From Pseudomonas sp. R84 (GTDB lineage: Bacteria; Pseudomonadota; Gammaproteobacteria; Pseudomonadales; Pseudomonadaceae), in NCBI RefSeq assembly GCF_009834515.1, contig NZ_CP019426.1, forward strand, positions 1,787,501 through 1,851,500: a stretch of DNA of 64,000 nucleotides. The letters run 5' to 3'. This document shows positions 43,717-54,448 of this stretch, one piece after another. A program made the position numbers and the translations under genes. Position 1 is the first letter of the stretch. The number at the start of each line of letters is the position of its first letter. The notes below the pieces were generated by a model. That model searched no databases. It saw only the letters and a program-made list of their open reading frames with translations, and was not told where the DNA came from.

Positions 43717-45165
43717 ATGGCAAGTCCAATTCTACCGGGTTCCGGACTGGGTTCCGGCCTGGACATCGGCGCGATCGTGACCGCGCTGGTCAACGCCGAC
43801 AAGTCTGCCAAGCAGACGCAGATCGACACTCAGACGAAAACCAACTCGCTGAAGATTTCCGGTGTCGGTTCGCTGAAAAGCGCACTGGCGGCGTATCAGA
43901 AGGCGATGACCGACCTTAATAAAGCGTCGAGCCCGGCATTTGCCGGTTTTACCGCAACGTCGGACACACCAACGATTGTCGGTGCAACATCGGACAAAAC
44001 GGCCGTACCGGGTACTTACAGCGTTGTTGTGAAGAACCTGGCCACCGGCTCGAAAGTCGCCAGTGCCGCATTTGCCGGCGGTGCCGCCAGTGCTATTCCG
44101 AGTGGTACTCTGAAAATCAGTCAGAATGGCATTGATTACAATGTTGCGATTCCGGCCAATGCCACCTTGCAGTCCACGCGGGACGCGATCAACACGGCGC
44201 AGGCCAGCAACGGTATTTCCGCCAACATCGTGACCGACAGTAGCGGTTCTTCGCGCCTGGTGCTGAGCTCGAACAAGACTGGCGCCGGCATGGACCTGCA
44301 GGTCAGCGGTATCGCGGGTCTTGAGATCGATGGCACCCAGGAAATGGGTGACAACCCGGCGGCAGGCGCTTCCGGGGCGGTCGGTAAGGTGGCCAAAGAT
44401 GCCAACCTCACCATTGACGGGCTGGCTGTCAGCAGCAAGACCAACACGGTAACAGGCGCAATCAGCGGCATGACGCTGAATCTGGTGGCTGCGAGCCCTG
44501 TCGTCAACGGCACGGCAACCCCGGCGACGGTTTCGGTTGCGACCAATACCGCCGGTATCCAGACGTCGCTGCAGACGTTCATCGATTCCTACAACACCCT
44601 GAAGAAAACCGTCGACACGCTGTCCAAGGCGACGCCGGACGCCGATGGCAATCTGACCGTTTCATCGGCTTTCACCGGTGATGCGCTGCCGCGCTCGTTG
44701 ATGGCTGATGTGCGTGCTCAGCTGACTGATCCAGGGGCTGGTGGCAAAGGGCAATTGTCCGTGCTGTCGCAGATGGGTGTTCTGACTGACAGTAAAACCG
44801 GTTTGCTGACGCTCGACACGGCGGTGTTCAACAAGCGTATGGAACTCCCGGGCATGGCTGGTCAGGTTCAACAGCTGTTCAGTGGTACCGACGCCAAAAA
44901 TGGTTTGTTGGCACGCATGAACGCGGCGGTTGATCCGTACGTCAAGACCGGTGGCCTGCTCGATCAGCGCAGTTCCAACCTGACGAACATCACCTCGGCC
45001 CTGCAAAAGCAGCAGACGGCCCTGGACTTGCGCGTCGATAACCTGACCAAGACGCTGACGGCCAAGTACAACGCCATGGACCTGCTGGTCGGGCAGATGA
45101 AAGCAACGGCGAGTAATATCACGTCGTTCTTCAGCTCCCTGAACGCTCAGCAGTCCGCGAAGTAA
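43717..45165 (+). CDS. fliD: Filament cap protein FliD (HAP2)
   Basis: The 482-residue protein begins ASPILPGSGLGSGLDIGAIV, the typical FliD start. It has Ala-rich N-terminal helices, a variable middle, and a C-terminal coiled region ending KYNAMDLLVGQMKATASNITSFFSSLN. FliD forms the cap that guides flagellin folding at the filament tip and can bind mucin in P. aeruginosa. GAAGGGAG lies 9 bases before ATG 43717; ATG 43711 is too close to it. Confidence 0.96.
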   Translation: MASPILPGSGLGSGLDIGAIVTALVNADKSAKQTQIDTQTKTNSLKISGVGSLKSALAAYQKAMTDLNKASSPAFAGFTATSDTPTIVGATSDKTAVPGTYSVVVKNLATGSKVASAAFAGGAASAIPSGTLKISQNGIDYNVAIPANATLQSTRDAINTAQASNGISANIVTDSSGSSRLVLSSNKTGAGMDLQVSGIAGLEIDGTQEMGDNPAAGASGAVGKVAKDANLTIDGLAVSSKTNTVTGAISGMTLNLVAASPVVNGTATPATVSVATNTAGIQTSLQTFIDSYNTLKKTVDTLSKATPDADGNLTVSSAFTGDALPRSLMADVRAQLTDPGAGGKGQLSVLSQMGVLTDSKTGLLTLDTAVFNKRMELPGMAGQVQQLFSGTDAKNGLLARMNAAVDPYVKTGGLLDQRSSNLTNITSALQKQQTALDLRVDNLTKTLTAKYNAMDLLVGQMKATASNITSFFSSLNAQQSAK

Positions 45166-45176
45166 CAGGCAGTAAC

Positions 45177-45225
45177 GACAAAAACCCGGCTACGCTTTAT
45201 CGGCGTGCGCCGGGTTTTTGTCTTT
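45177..45225 (+). terminator. Terminator after fliD
   Basis: A 14-bp perfect stem, GACAAAAACCCGGC (45177-45190) with GCCGGGTTTTTGTC (45209-45222), has a T-run within the 3' arm. It sits 12 bases after the fliD stop. Confidence 0.85.
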
Positions 45226-45230
45226 TGAAC

Positions 45231-45257
45231 TAAAGTTCTGTGATTCGTTGGCGATAC
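45231..45257 (+). promoter_or_regulatory. Candidate sigma-28 promoter of fliST
   Basis: TAAAGTTC, 11 bases, GGCGATAC is close to the FliA consensus in both boxes and in spacing. It lies immediately after the fliD terminator and 38 bases before fliS, so fliST can be transcribed apart from fliD. Confidence 0.65.
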
Positions 45258-45294
45258 ACTGGTTATACGAGTCATTGTGGCAATGAGGTAGAAC

Positions 45295-45693
45295 ATGAAT
45301 CCGATGTTAGCCCTTCGGCAGTACCAGAAAGTCGGCGCACACGCTCAGACATCCGAAGCGAGCCCGCACCGTCTGGTGCAAATGTTGATGGAAGGTGGAC
45401 TGGCCCGTATCGCTCAGGCCAAAGGCGCCATCGAGCGCAAGGACATTCCTGGCAAGTGCACTTCGATCAGCAAAGCGATTGGCATTGTCAGCGGCCTGCG
45501 CGAAGGCCTCGATCTGGAGAACAGCGCAGACACCCTGGCTGATCTGGACGGGCTGTACATCTACATGATGAAGCGCCTCGCCGAGGCGAACATCAGCAGC
45601 GATCCGCGCATTCTCGATGAGGTTGCAGGCTTGCTGGGCACGGTGAAAGAAGGCTGGGATGCCATTGCTCCTGTGCCAGCTCCGCAGTTCTGA
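45295..45693 (+). CDS. fliS: Flagellin export chaperone FliS
   Basis: The 132-residue helical protein binds the C-terminus of flagellin in the cytosol and prevents early polymerisation. Conserved positions include LRQYQKVGAHAQTSEASPHRLVQMLMEGGL at the N-terminal helix (LVQMLMEG is the family core) and GLREGLDLE and DLDGLYIYMMKRL further on. Length is standard. Confidence 0.95.
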   Translation: MNPMLALRQYQKVGAHAQTSEASPHRLVQMLMEGGLARIAQAKGAIERKDIPGKCTSISKAIGIVSGLREGLDLENSADTLADLDGLYIYMMKRLAEANISSDPRILDEVAGLLGTVKEGWDAIAPVPAPQF

Positions 45694-45704
45694 AGGAGAT
45701 CGTC

Positions 45705-46001
45705 ATGAGTCTAGTATTGCAGCGAATCGCCGATACCCGTGAAGCGTTGGTCACCGCGCTGGCCGAACGCAACTGGGAAGCCATTGGCGAGCTGGATCTG
45801 GCTTGCCGTTCCTGCATGGAAGACGTCATGGCTGAAGCTGCGCTGGATGAAGTCGCGTTGCGCGATAATCTTGAGGAGTTGCTCCATGTCTACAAGGAGC
45901 TTCTTGAGGTGGCGATGGGGGAGCGACAGGCGATAGCCAACGAGATGTCGCAGATCACCCAAGCGCAAAAGGCGGCAAAGGTTTACCATCTGTTTGGTTA
46001 A
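45705..46001 (+). CDS. fliT: FliT-like flagellar chaperone
   Basis: The 98-residue, mostly helical protein lies 11 bases after fliS, with GAAGGAG in front of its ATG. Sequence features are weak (LQRIADTREALVTALAERNWEAIGELD, then long amphipathic helices), but position and size match FliT/FliS' proteins that chaperone FliD. The call rests mainly on context. Confidence 0.8.
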   Translation: MSLVLQRIADTREALVTALAERNWEAIGELDLACRSCMEDVMAEAALDEVALRDNLEELLHVYKELLEVAMGERQAIANEMSQITQAQKAAKVYHLFG

Positions 46002-46038
46002 TTAACCCCCAGTTAATCCAGACATGTGCGCCATAAAT

Positions 46039-46067
46039 TTGACTGTGCACGGTTTTTTGACTTAACT
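46039..46067 (+). promoter_or_regulatory. Candidate sigma-70 promoter of fleQ
   Basis: TTGACT, 17 bases, TTAACT lies about 105 bases before fleQ. FleQ is the top of the flagellar cascade and is known to be sigma-70 dependent in P. aeruginosa, so no -24/-12 element is expected, and none was seen in the 172-base gap. Confidence 0.45.
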
Positions 46068-46173
46068 AGTGGCTGTTTTCAGATTTCAGGCGTCTACAGG
46101 CACATGGTGTCCTGCAAGCGTCTCGCTTGCCCCTTATTTTGGGCATTGAGTTGACTAGGGAAGTTGCTATTGC

Positions 46174-47649
<1,476 letters not shown>

Positions 47650-47661
47650 CGCCTGTTTTTC

Positions 47662-47690
47662 AACTGCTTCATTTATAAGCAGTTTTTTTT
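47662..47690 (+). terminator. Terminator after fleQ
   Basis: AACTGCTT (47662-47669) pairs with AAGCAGTT (47677-47684) and is followed by a run of T to 47690. The fleS promoter begins at the next base. Confidence 0.85.
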
Positions 47691-47706
47691 AGGCACGGGT
47701 ATTGCT
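47691..47706 (+). promoter_or_regulatory. Sigma-54 promoter of fleSR
   Basis: AGGCACGGGTATTGCT matches the -24/-12 consensus in both boxes, with GG (47692-47693) and GC (47704-47705) twelve bases apart. FleQ/RpoN control of fleSR is established in P. aeruginosa. Confidence 0.85.
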
Positions 47707-47759
47707 ATAGCCCTCGCAACGTTCCGTTTAACTGACGGTCAGCCAAGCGAGAAAGCACA

Positions 47760-48968
47760 ATGCCCCACGCCCAGATGTCTTCTGCCTCCAGTCCCGAGGG
47801 GCAACCGTCCTCCGTAGAGCAGGCAAGCCGGCAGGGCCTTGAGCAGGCATTCGAGCTGTTCAGCCAAATGTCCAGCCAACTGACTGACTCTTACAGCATG
47901 CTTGAAGCGCGGGTAACCGAGCTTAAGGGTGAGCTGGCAGTGGTGAGCGCCCAGCGCATGCAGGAGCTGGCCGAAAAGGAACGCTTGGCCAACCGTCTGC
48001 AAAACCTTCTTGATCTGTTGCCCGGTGGCGTTATCGTCATCGACGGTCACGGCATTGTGCATGAGGCCAACCCGGCCGCCATCGAGTTGCTGGGGCTGCC
48101 GCTTGAAGGCGAATTATGGCGCCATGTGATTGCCCGCTGCTTCGCCCCGCGTGAAGACGATGGCCATGAAATTTCCCTGAAAAACGGTCGGCGCCTGTCG
48201 ATTGCCACCCGCTCGCTGGACGCCGAGCCGGGGCAACTGGTGCTGCTCAACGACCTGACAGAAACCCGTCATCTGCAGGATCAACTGGCGCGCCACGAGC
48301 GCTTGTCCTCGTTGGGCCGTATGGTCGCTTCGCTGGCGCATCAGATCCGCACGCCGTTGTCCGCAGCGTTGCTCTACGCCAGTCATTTGACTGAGCAGGA
48401 ATTGCCGGTGGCCACTCAGCAGCGTTTCGCGGGGCGCCTGAAAGAGCGCCTGCATGAGCTGGAGCACCAGGTGCGCGACATGCTGGTGTTCGCTCGCGGT
48501 GAATTGCCGCTGACCGATCGCCTCACACCCAACGCTTTGATGCAGGCGCTGCAAGCGGCGGCGCTGACCCATGTGCAGGATCTGCCAATCCGCTGGCAGT
48601 GCGACAGTCATGTCGGCGAGCTGCTGTGTAATCGCGACACGTTGGTCGGCGCGCTGTTGAATCTGATCGAAAACGCGATTCAGGCCAGTGCCGGCGACGT
48701 CCGCCTGAAAGTCCATTGCTACACCCGCGACAACAGCCTGCGCCTGTGCATCAGCGACAGTGGCAGCGGCATCGAGCCAGCCGTTCTGGCGCGGCTCGGC
48801 GAACCGTTTTTTACCACCAAAGTTACCGGTACCGGCCTCGGCCTGACCGTGGTCAAGGCTGTGGCTCGGGCACATCAGGGAGAATTGCTGCTGCGTTCGC
48901 GGGTCGGGCGCGGCACGTGCGCGCAGGTGATTCTGCCGCTGTTTTCCGCGGTACAGGGAGCTGAGTGA
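47760..48968 (+). CDS. fleS: Flagellar sensor histidine kinase FleS
   Basis: The 402-residue cytosolic kinase has no membrane segment. An N-terminal coiled region is followed by a PAS domain (about 80-170), the phospho-acceptor His194 in SLAHQIRTPLSAAL, and an ATPase domain with the N box (LLNLIENAIQAS), the G1 box (ISDSGSGIE) and the G2 box (KVTGTGLGLTVVK). It phosphorylates FleR to switch on class III flagellar genes. It overlaps or abuts fleR. Confidence 0.96.
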   Translation: MPHAQMSSASSPEGQPSSVEQASRQGLEQAFELFSQMSSQLTDSYSMLEARVTELKGELAVVSAQRMQELAEKERLANRLQNLLDLLPGGVIVIDGHGIVHEANPAAIELLGLPLEGELWRHVIARCFAPREDDGHEISLKNGRRLSIATRSLDAEPGQLVLLNDLTETRHLQDQLARHERLSSLGRMVASLAHQIRTPLSAALLYASHLTEQELPVATQQRFAGRLKERLHELEHQVRDMLVFARGELPLTDRLTPNALMQALQAAALTHVQDLPIRWQCDSHVGELLCNRDTLVGALLNLIENAIQASAGDVRLKVHCYTRDNSLRLCISDSGSGIEPAVLARLGEPFFTTKVTGTGLGLTVVKAVARAHQGELLLRSRVGRGTCAQVILPLFSAVQGAE

Positions 48969-48973
48969 AAGAC

Positions 48974-50365
48974 ATGGGCATCAAGGTTTTGCTGGTCGAA
49001 GATGACCGTTCGTTGCGCGAAGCGCTGGCCGACACGCTGTTGCTGGCCGGCCACGATTATCACTCGGTCGGTTGCGCTGAAGACGCGCTGACGGCAGTAG
49101 CGCGCGAAGCGTTCAGTCTGGTAGTCAGTGACGTCAACATGCCCGGCATGGATGGTCATCAATTGCTTGCACTGCTGCGTGCCCGCCAGCCGCAATTACC
49201 GGTGCTGCTGATGACGGCGCACGGTGCGGTCGAGCGCGCGGTCGATGCGATGCGTCAGGGGGCGGCGGACTATCTGGTCAAACCGTTCGAGCCCAAGGCT
49301 TTGCTGGATCTGGTGGCGCGGCATGCGCTGGGCAATATTGGCGTGAGCGACATTGAAGGCCCTATCGCCGTCGAGCCGGCCAGTGCGCAACTTCTCGAAT
49401 TGGCCGCACGAGTGGCGCGCAGCGATTCCACGGTGCTGATCTCCGGCGAATCCGGTACGGGTAAAGAAGTGCTGGCGCGCTACATTCATCAGCAATCCCA
49501 TCGCGCCAGCCAGCCGTTCATTGCGATCAACTGTGCGGCGATCCCTGACAACATGCTCGAGGCGACGCTGTTCGGTCACGAGAAGGGTTCGTTCACCGGT
49601 GCCATCGCCGCGCAGGCCGGCAAATTCGAACAGGCGGACGGCGGCACATTACTGCTCGACGAAATCTCCGAAATGCCCCTTGGCCTGCAAGCCAAACTGC
49701 TACGCGTGTTGCAGGAGCGCGAAGTCGAGCGTGTCGGTGCGCGTAAGCCGATTGCCCTGGATATTCGCGTGGTCGCCACCACTAACCGCGACTTGGTGGG
49801 CGAAGTGGCGGCGGGGCGTTTCCGTGAAGACCTTTATTACCGTTTGTCGGTTTTCCCTCTCGCGTGGCGTCCACTTCGCGAGCGCACTGCCGATATCCTG
49901 CCGCTGGCCGAAAGGTTGCTGGCCAAACACGTCAATAAAATGAAGCACGCCGCAGCGAAACTTTCGCCTGACGCACAAGCCTGCCTGATCGCGTACCCGT
50001 GGCCGGGTAATGTGCGTGAACTGGATAACGCCATTCAGCGAGCGCTGATCCTGCAGCAGGGCGGTTTGATTCAGCCGCAGGATTTCTGTCTGGCAGGTCC
50101 CGTGACGTACACCGCGGTGCCCGTCGCCGCGCCGGTGTCTGCGGTGATTCGCGAGGTGGAAATCGATGCGGATTCCGCCGGTGCACTGGGTGATGACCTG
50201 CGCCGCCGGGAGTTTCAGATGATCATCGACACCCTGCGCGCCGAGCGTGGACGACGCAAGGAAGCCGCAGAAAAGCTCGGCATCAGCCCGCGTACCCTGC
50301 GCTACAAACTGGCGCAAATGCGCGATGCCGGGATGGACGTCGAAGGTTATCTGTTCGCCACCTGA
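48974..50365 (+). CDS. fleR: Flagellar response regulator FleR
   Basis: The 463-residue NtrC-type regulator has a receiver domain with phospho-acceptor Asp53 in [12 protein letters not shown], an AAA+ domain with GESGTGKE and a sigma-54 loop that reads GSFTGA, and a C-terminal Fis-type HTH ([20 protein letters not shown]). It activates the flgF-L, fliK and related sigma-54 operons after phosphorylation by FleS. ATG 48974 was chosen because known FleR proteins start right before KVLLVEDD; the GTG at 48965, overlapping the fleS stop, has better Shine-Dalgarno spacing and adds three residues. Confidence 0.95.
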   Translation: MGIKVLLVEDDRSLREALADTLLLAGHDYHSVGCAEDALTAVAREAFSLVVSDVNMPGMDGHQLLALLRARQPQLPVLLMTAHGAVERAVDAMRQGAADYLVKPFEPKALLDLVARHALGNIGVSDIEGPIAVEPASAQLLELAARVARSDSTVLISGESGTGKEVLARYIHQQSHRASQPFIAINCAAIPDNMLEATLFGHEKGSFTGAIAAQAGKFEQADGGTLLLDEISEMPLGLQAKLLRVLQEREVERVGARKPIALDIRVVATTNRDLVGEVAAGRFREDLYYRLSVFPLAWRPLRERTADILPLAERLLAKHVNKMKHAAAKLSPDAQACLIAYPWPGNVRELDNAIQRALILQQGGLIQPQDFCLAGPVTYTAVPVAAPVSAVIREVEIDADSAGALGDDLRRREFQMIIDTLRAERGRRKEAAEKLGISPRTLRYKLAQMRDAGMDVEGYLFAT

Positions 50366-50415
50366 GGCGTGATGAAAAAGTTGAAAACGCTTTTCTGAAA
50401 GAGGTGCCCATGAGC

Positions 50416-50431
50416 TGGCACCCTTGTTGCT
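50416..50431 (+). promoter_or_regulatory. Sigma-54 promoter of fliEFGHIJ
   Basis: TGGCACCCTTGTTGCT is an almost perfect -24/-12 element, with GG at 50417-50418 and GC at 50429-50430. It lies 62 bases before the fliE start. Confidence 0.9.
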
Positions 50432-50492
50432 AATACCTGTGTACCCGCCGAGTGAGTGTCAAAAAATTGCGGGCCGCCCAAGAGAGTAGACC

Positions 50493-50822
50493 ATGAGCCA
50501 AGGTATTGAATTTAATCGGTTGATGACAGACATGAAGGCCATGAAACTGGATGCCATGTCTGCGCCGAAATCGACGACCGCTGTCCCTGAGCTGGGAGGC
50601 AGCAGCTTTTCCGACATGCTCGGTCAGGCGATCAATAAGGTCAGCGATACCCAGACCGCGTCGACTCAGTTGGCCAATGCCTTTGAAGTGGGCAAGAGCG
50701 GCGTCGATCTGACGGACGTGATGATCGCTTCGCAAAAAGCCAGCGTGTCGTTCCAGGCTCTGACCCAGGTGCGCAACAAGCTGGTTCAGGCTTATCAAGA
50801 CATCATGCAGATGCCGGTTTAA
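50493..50822 (+). CDS. fliE: Flagellar basal-body protein FliE
   Basis: The 109-residue helical protein joins the MS ring to the rod and is an early export substrate. The C-terminal half has the family pattern [21 protein letters not shown] residues and [26 protein letters not shown]. Length is the usual 105-110. It is the first gene after the sigma-54 promoter. Confidence 0.95.
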   Translation: MSQGIEFNRLMTDMKAMKLDAMSAPKSTTAVPELGGSSFSDMLGQAINKVSDTQTASTQLANAFEVGKSGVDLTDVMIASQKASVSFQALTQVRNKLVQAYQDIMQMPV

Positions 50823-50837
50823 GGACGAGATTGAGTC

Positions 50838-52625
50838 ATGGCAGAAGCAGTCGCCGATAACGTTCCGGCCAAGGCCACCCCGATAGACGGCAAACCGCCG
50901 CTGTTCGGCCTGTCCTTCCTGGAAAACCTCTCCGAGATGACCATGCTGCGTCAGGTGGGCCTGTTGGTCGGCCTGGCTGCGAGCGTGGCGATTGGCTTTG
51001 CCGTGGTGCTGTGGTCGCAGCAGCCGGATTACCGTCCGTTGTACGGCAGCCTTGCCGGCATGGACGCCAAGCAGGTCATGGAAACCCTGGCCGCCGCCGA
51101 CATTCCTTACAACGTCGAACCGAACTCCGGCGCCTTGCTGGTCAAGGCCGACGACCTGTCCCGTGCGCGGATGAAACTCGCGGCTGCTGGTGTCACTCCC
51201 AGCGACGGCAATATCGGTTTCGAAATCCTCGACAAGGAACAGGGGCTGGGCACCAGCCAGTTCATGGAAGCGACGCGTTATCGTCGCGGCCTCGAAGGTG
51301 AACTGGCGCGGACCATTTCCAGCCTGAACAACGTCAAGGGTGCCCGCGTGCACCTGGCGATTCCGAAAAGCTCGGTGTTCGTCCGTGACGAGCGCAAGCC
51401 AAGCGCTTCGGTGCTGATCGAGTTGTACTCCGGTCGTTCGCTGGAGCCGGGTCAGGTGATTGCGATCATCAACCTGGTGGCGACTTCTGTTCCCGAGTTG
51501 AGCAAATCGCAGATCACCGTCGTCGACCAGAAGGGCAACCTGCTCTCTGATCAGGCGGAAAACTCCGAAATGACCATGGCCGGCAAGCAGTTCGATTACA
51601 GCCGCCGCATGGAAAGCATGCTCACCCAGCGCGTGCACAACATTCTGCAACCGGTATTGGGCAACGATCGCTATAAGGCGGAAGTTTCGGCTGACATCGA
51701 TTTCAACGCTGTCGAGTCGACGGCCGAGCAGTTCAACCCGGATCAACCGGCGTTGCGCAGCGAGCAGTCGGTCAACGAACAACGCACCGCCAGCAATGGC
51801 CCGCAAGGTGTGCCGGGTGCCCTGAGCAACCAGCCGCCGTCGCCAGCCTCGGCGCCGCAAACCACCGGTGGTGCCGCAGCGCCAGCCGCGATGGTGCAGC
51901 CAGGTCAGCCGTTGGTTGACGCCAACGGTCAGCAGATCATGGACCCGGCCACCGGCCAGCCGATGCTCGCGCCGTACCCGGCAGACAAGCGTCAACAATC
52001 GACCAAGAACTTCGAGCTCGACCGTTCCATCAGCCACACCAAACAGCAGCAGGGTCGCCTGAATCGTCTGTCGGTGTCGGTTGTTGTCGACGATCAGGTC
52101 AAGGTCAACGCGGCCAACGGCGAAACCAGCCGTACGCCGTGGAGCGCCGACGAATTGGCGCGCTTCACTCGTCTGGTCCAGGATGCCGTCGGTTTCGACG
52201 CCAGCCGTGGCGACAGCGTCAGCGTGATCAACATGCCGTTCTCTGCCGAGCGCGGCGAAGTGATTGCCGATATTCCGTTCTACTCCCAGCCATGGTTCTG
52301 GGACATCGTCAAACAAGTGCTGGGTGTGTTGTTCATCCTGGTGCTGGTGTTTGGTGTGCTGCGTCCGGTGCTCAACAACATCACCGGCGGCGGCAAAGGC
52401 AAGGAGCTGGCCGGTCTTGGCAGCGACGTGGAACTCGGTGGCATGGGCGGCCTGGACGGCGAACTTTCCAACGACCGCGTGAGCCTCGGTGGTCCGCAGA
52501 GCATTCTGTTGCCGAGCCCGAGTGAGGGTTATGACGCGCAACTGAATGCAATCAAGAGTCTGGTGGCAGAAGACCCGGGTCGCGTGGCCCAGGTCGTGAA
52601 AGAGTGGATTAACGCAGATGAGTGA
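50838..52625 (+). CDS. fliF: Flagellar MS-ring protein FliF
   Basis: The 595-residue inner-membrane protein has a first membrane helix near residues 37-58 and a second near 485-507. Between them lies a large periplasmic part with the YscJ/FliF fold (SLAGMDAKQVMETLAAADIPY, EQGLGTSQFMEATRYRRGLEGELARTI) and a Pro/Ala-rich linker. The C-terminal tail (LLPSPSEGYDAQLNAIKSLVAEDPGRVAQVVKEW) is the FliG-binding segment. It overlaps fliG by 8 bases. Confidence 0.97.
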   Translation: MAEAVADNVPAKATPIDGKPPLFGLSFLENLSEMTMLRQVGLLVGLAASVAIGFAVVLWSQQPDYRPLYGSLAGMDAKQVMETLAAADIPYNVEPNSGALLVKADDLSRARMKLAAAGVTPSDGNIGFEILDKEQGLGTSQFMEATRYRRGLEGELARTISSLNNVKGARVHLAIPKSSVFVRDERKPSASVLIELYSGRSLEPGQVIAIINLVATSVPELSKSQITVVDQKGNLLSDQAENSEMTMAGKQFDYSRRMESMLTQRVHNILQPVLGNDRYKAEVSADIDFNAVESTAEQFNPDQPALRSEQSVNEQRTASNGPQGVPGALSNQPPSPASAPQTTGGAAAPAAMVQPGQPLVDANGQQIMDPATGQPMLAPYPADKRQQSTKNFELDRSISHTKQQQGRLNRLSVSVVVDDQVKVNAANGETSRTPWSADELARFTRLVQDAVGFDASRGDSVSVINMPFSAERGEVIADIPFYSQPWFWDIVKQVLGVLFILVLVFGVLRPVLNNITGGGKGKELAGLGSDVELGGMGGLDGELSNDRVSLGGPQSILLPSPSEGYDAQLNAIKSLVAEDPGRVAQVVKEWINADE

Positions 52626-53637
52626 TAACCGAGCCGCTGTCGCTAAACTGTCCCGGGTCGACAAAGCCGCAATTCTGCTGCTGTCCCTGGGTTCGACCGA
52701 TGCTGCGCAAGTGCTGCGCCACATGGGCCCGAAAGAGGTTCAGCGTGTGGGTGTGGCCATGGCGCAGATGGGCAACGTCCATCGCGAACAGGTCGAGCAG
52801 GTCATGAGCGAGTTCGTCGACATCGTCGGCGACCAGACCAGCCTGGGTGTCGGTTCCGACGACTACGTGCGCAAAATGCTCACCCAGGCCCTGGGTGAAG
52901 ACAAGGCCAACGGCCTGATCGACCGCATCCTGCTCGGTGGCAACACCAGTGGCCTCGACAGCCTGAAATGGATGGAGCCGCGCGCCGTTGCCGACGTGAT
53001 CCGTTACGAACACCCGCAGATTCAGGCGATCGTGGTCGCGTACCTCGACCCGGATCAGGCCGGTGAAGTGCTGGGCAACTTCGACCACAAGGTGCGTCTG
53101 GACATCATCCTGCGCGTGTCGTCGTTGAACACCGTACAGCCAGCAGCATTGAAAGAGCTCAACCAGATTCTCGAGAAGCAGTTCTCCGGCAACTCGAATG
53201 CCTCGCGCACCACCCTGGGTGGCATCAAGCGTGCGGCGGACATCATGAACTTCCTCGACAGCTCGATCGAAGGCCAGCTCATGGACTCGATCCGCGAAGT
53301 CGACGAAGACCTGTCCGGTCAGATCGAAGACCTCATGTTCGTGTTCAACAACCTCGCCGATGTCGACGACCGTGGCATTCAGGCGTTGCTGCGCGAAGTG
53401 TCTTCCGACGTGCTGGTGCTGGCCCTCAAGGGTTCCGACGAAGGCGTCAAAGAGAAGATCTTCAAGAACATGTCCAAACGTGCTGCCGAACTGTTGCGCG
53501 ACGACCTCGAGGCCAAAGGCCCGGTACGCGTCAGCGACGTCGAAACCGCACAGAAAGAAATCCTCACCATTGCCCGTCGTATGGCCGAAGCCGGCGAAAT
53601 CGTCCTCGGTGGCAAAGGTGGCGAGGAAATGATCTAA
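52618..53637 (+). CDS. fliG: Flagellar motor switch protein FliG
   Basis: The 339-residue cytosolic rotor protein begins with the FliF-binding domain (KAAILLLSLGSTDAAQVLRHM). The C-terminal torque domain contains the charged helix (SDVLVLALKGSDEGVKEKIFKNMSKRAAELLRDD) that interacts with the stator. Length is standard. It sets the switch complex with FliM and FliN, which are encoded 8 kb downstream. Confidence 0.97.
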   Translation: MSDNRAAVAKLSRVDKAAILLLSLGSTDAAQVLRHMGPKEVQRVGVAMAQMGNVHREQVEQVMSEFVDIVGDQTSLGVGSDDYVRKMLTQALGEDKANGLIDRILLGGNTSGLDSLKWMEPRAVADVIRYEHPQIQAIVVAYLDPDQAGEVLGNFDHKVRLDIILRVSSLNTVQPAALKELNQILEKQFSGNSNASRTTLGGIKRAADIMNFLDSSIEGQLMDSIREVDEDLSGQIEDLMFVFNNLADVDDRGIQALLREVSSDVLVLALKGSDEGVKEKIFKNMSKRAAELLRDDLEAKGPVRVSDVETAQKEILTIARRMAEAGEIVLGGKGGEEMI

Positions 53638-53641
53638 GCCC

Positions 53642-54448
53642 ATGGACAAGCACGACGACGATGTGACGGATCTGATCCGTGCCCGCGATGTCCGTGGTTT
53701 CGAATCCTGGGCCATGCCCAGCTTCGATCCGCCGAAGCCGGAACCCGAGCCTGAGCCGGAACCCGAACCGCCGGAAATGGAAGAAGTGCCGCTGGAAGAA
53801 GTCCAGCCACTGACTCTGGAAGAACTCGAAAGCATCCGTCAGGAGGCTTACAACGAGGGCTTCGGCATCGGCGAAAAGGAAGGTTTTCACAGTGCCACGC
53901 TCAAGGTCCGTCAGGAAGCTGAAGTGGCGTTGGCGGCAAAACTTGCCAGCCTTGAGCAGTTGATGGCGAACCTGTTCGAACCCATCGCTGAGCAAGACAC
54001 GCAGATCGAAAAGTCGCTGGTCGACCTCGTGCAACACATCACCAAACAGGTGATCAAGCGCGAACTGGCCATCGATTCCAGCCAGATCGAACACGTCATG
54101 CGTGATGCCCTCAAGCTGTTGCCGCTGGGCGTCGATAACGTGCGTCTGTACGTCAATCCGCAGGACTTCGAGCAGGCCAAGGCCTTGCGCGAACGTCATG
54201 AGGAAAACTGGCGCATCGTCGAAGATGAATCGCTGCTGCCGGGTGGCTGCCGGGTTGAAACCGAGCACAGCCGCATTGATGCGAGCATTGAAACCCGCGT
54301 TACTCAGGTCATGGCCAAACTGTTCGATCAGTTGCACGAGCAGGCTTTGCACCCTGCTGAAGCGGATCTGACTCTGGACATTCCAGAAGACGTAAAACCG
54401 GCGGCCTCGCCTGAAGAGCCGCTCGCGGACGAACCCGATGCGCCTTGA
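53642..54448 (+). CDS. fliH: Flagellar export apparatus regulator FliH
   Basis: The 268-residue protein binds and restrains the FliI ATPase. Residues about 30-45 are a Pro-Glu repeat (PEPEPEPEP). The central part is helical ([23 protein letters not shown]), and the C-terminal domain ([35 protein letters not shown]) is typical FliH. It overlaps fliI by 11 bases. Confidence 0.94.
   Translation: MDKHDDDVTDLIRARDVRGFESWAMPSFDPPKPEPEPEPEPEPPEMEEVPLEEVQPLTLEELESIRQEAYNEGFGIGEKEGFHSATLKVRQEAEVALAAKLASLEQLMANLFEPIAEQDTQIEKSLVDLVQHITKQVIKRELAIDSSQIEHVMRDALKLLPLGVDNVRLYVNPQDFEQAKALRERHEENWRIVEDESLLPGGCRVETEHSRIDASIETRVTQVMAKLFDQLHEQALHPAEADLTLDIPEDVKPAASPEEPLADEPDAP

Noticed and set aside
50430..52724. 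764-codon open frame on the minus strand across fliE-fliF
   Set aside because: Shadow frame caused by high-GC codon use of fliF; no domain seen.
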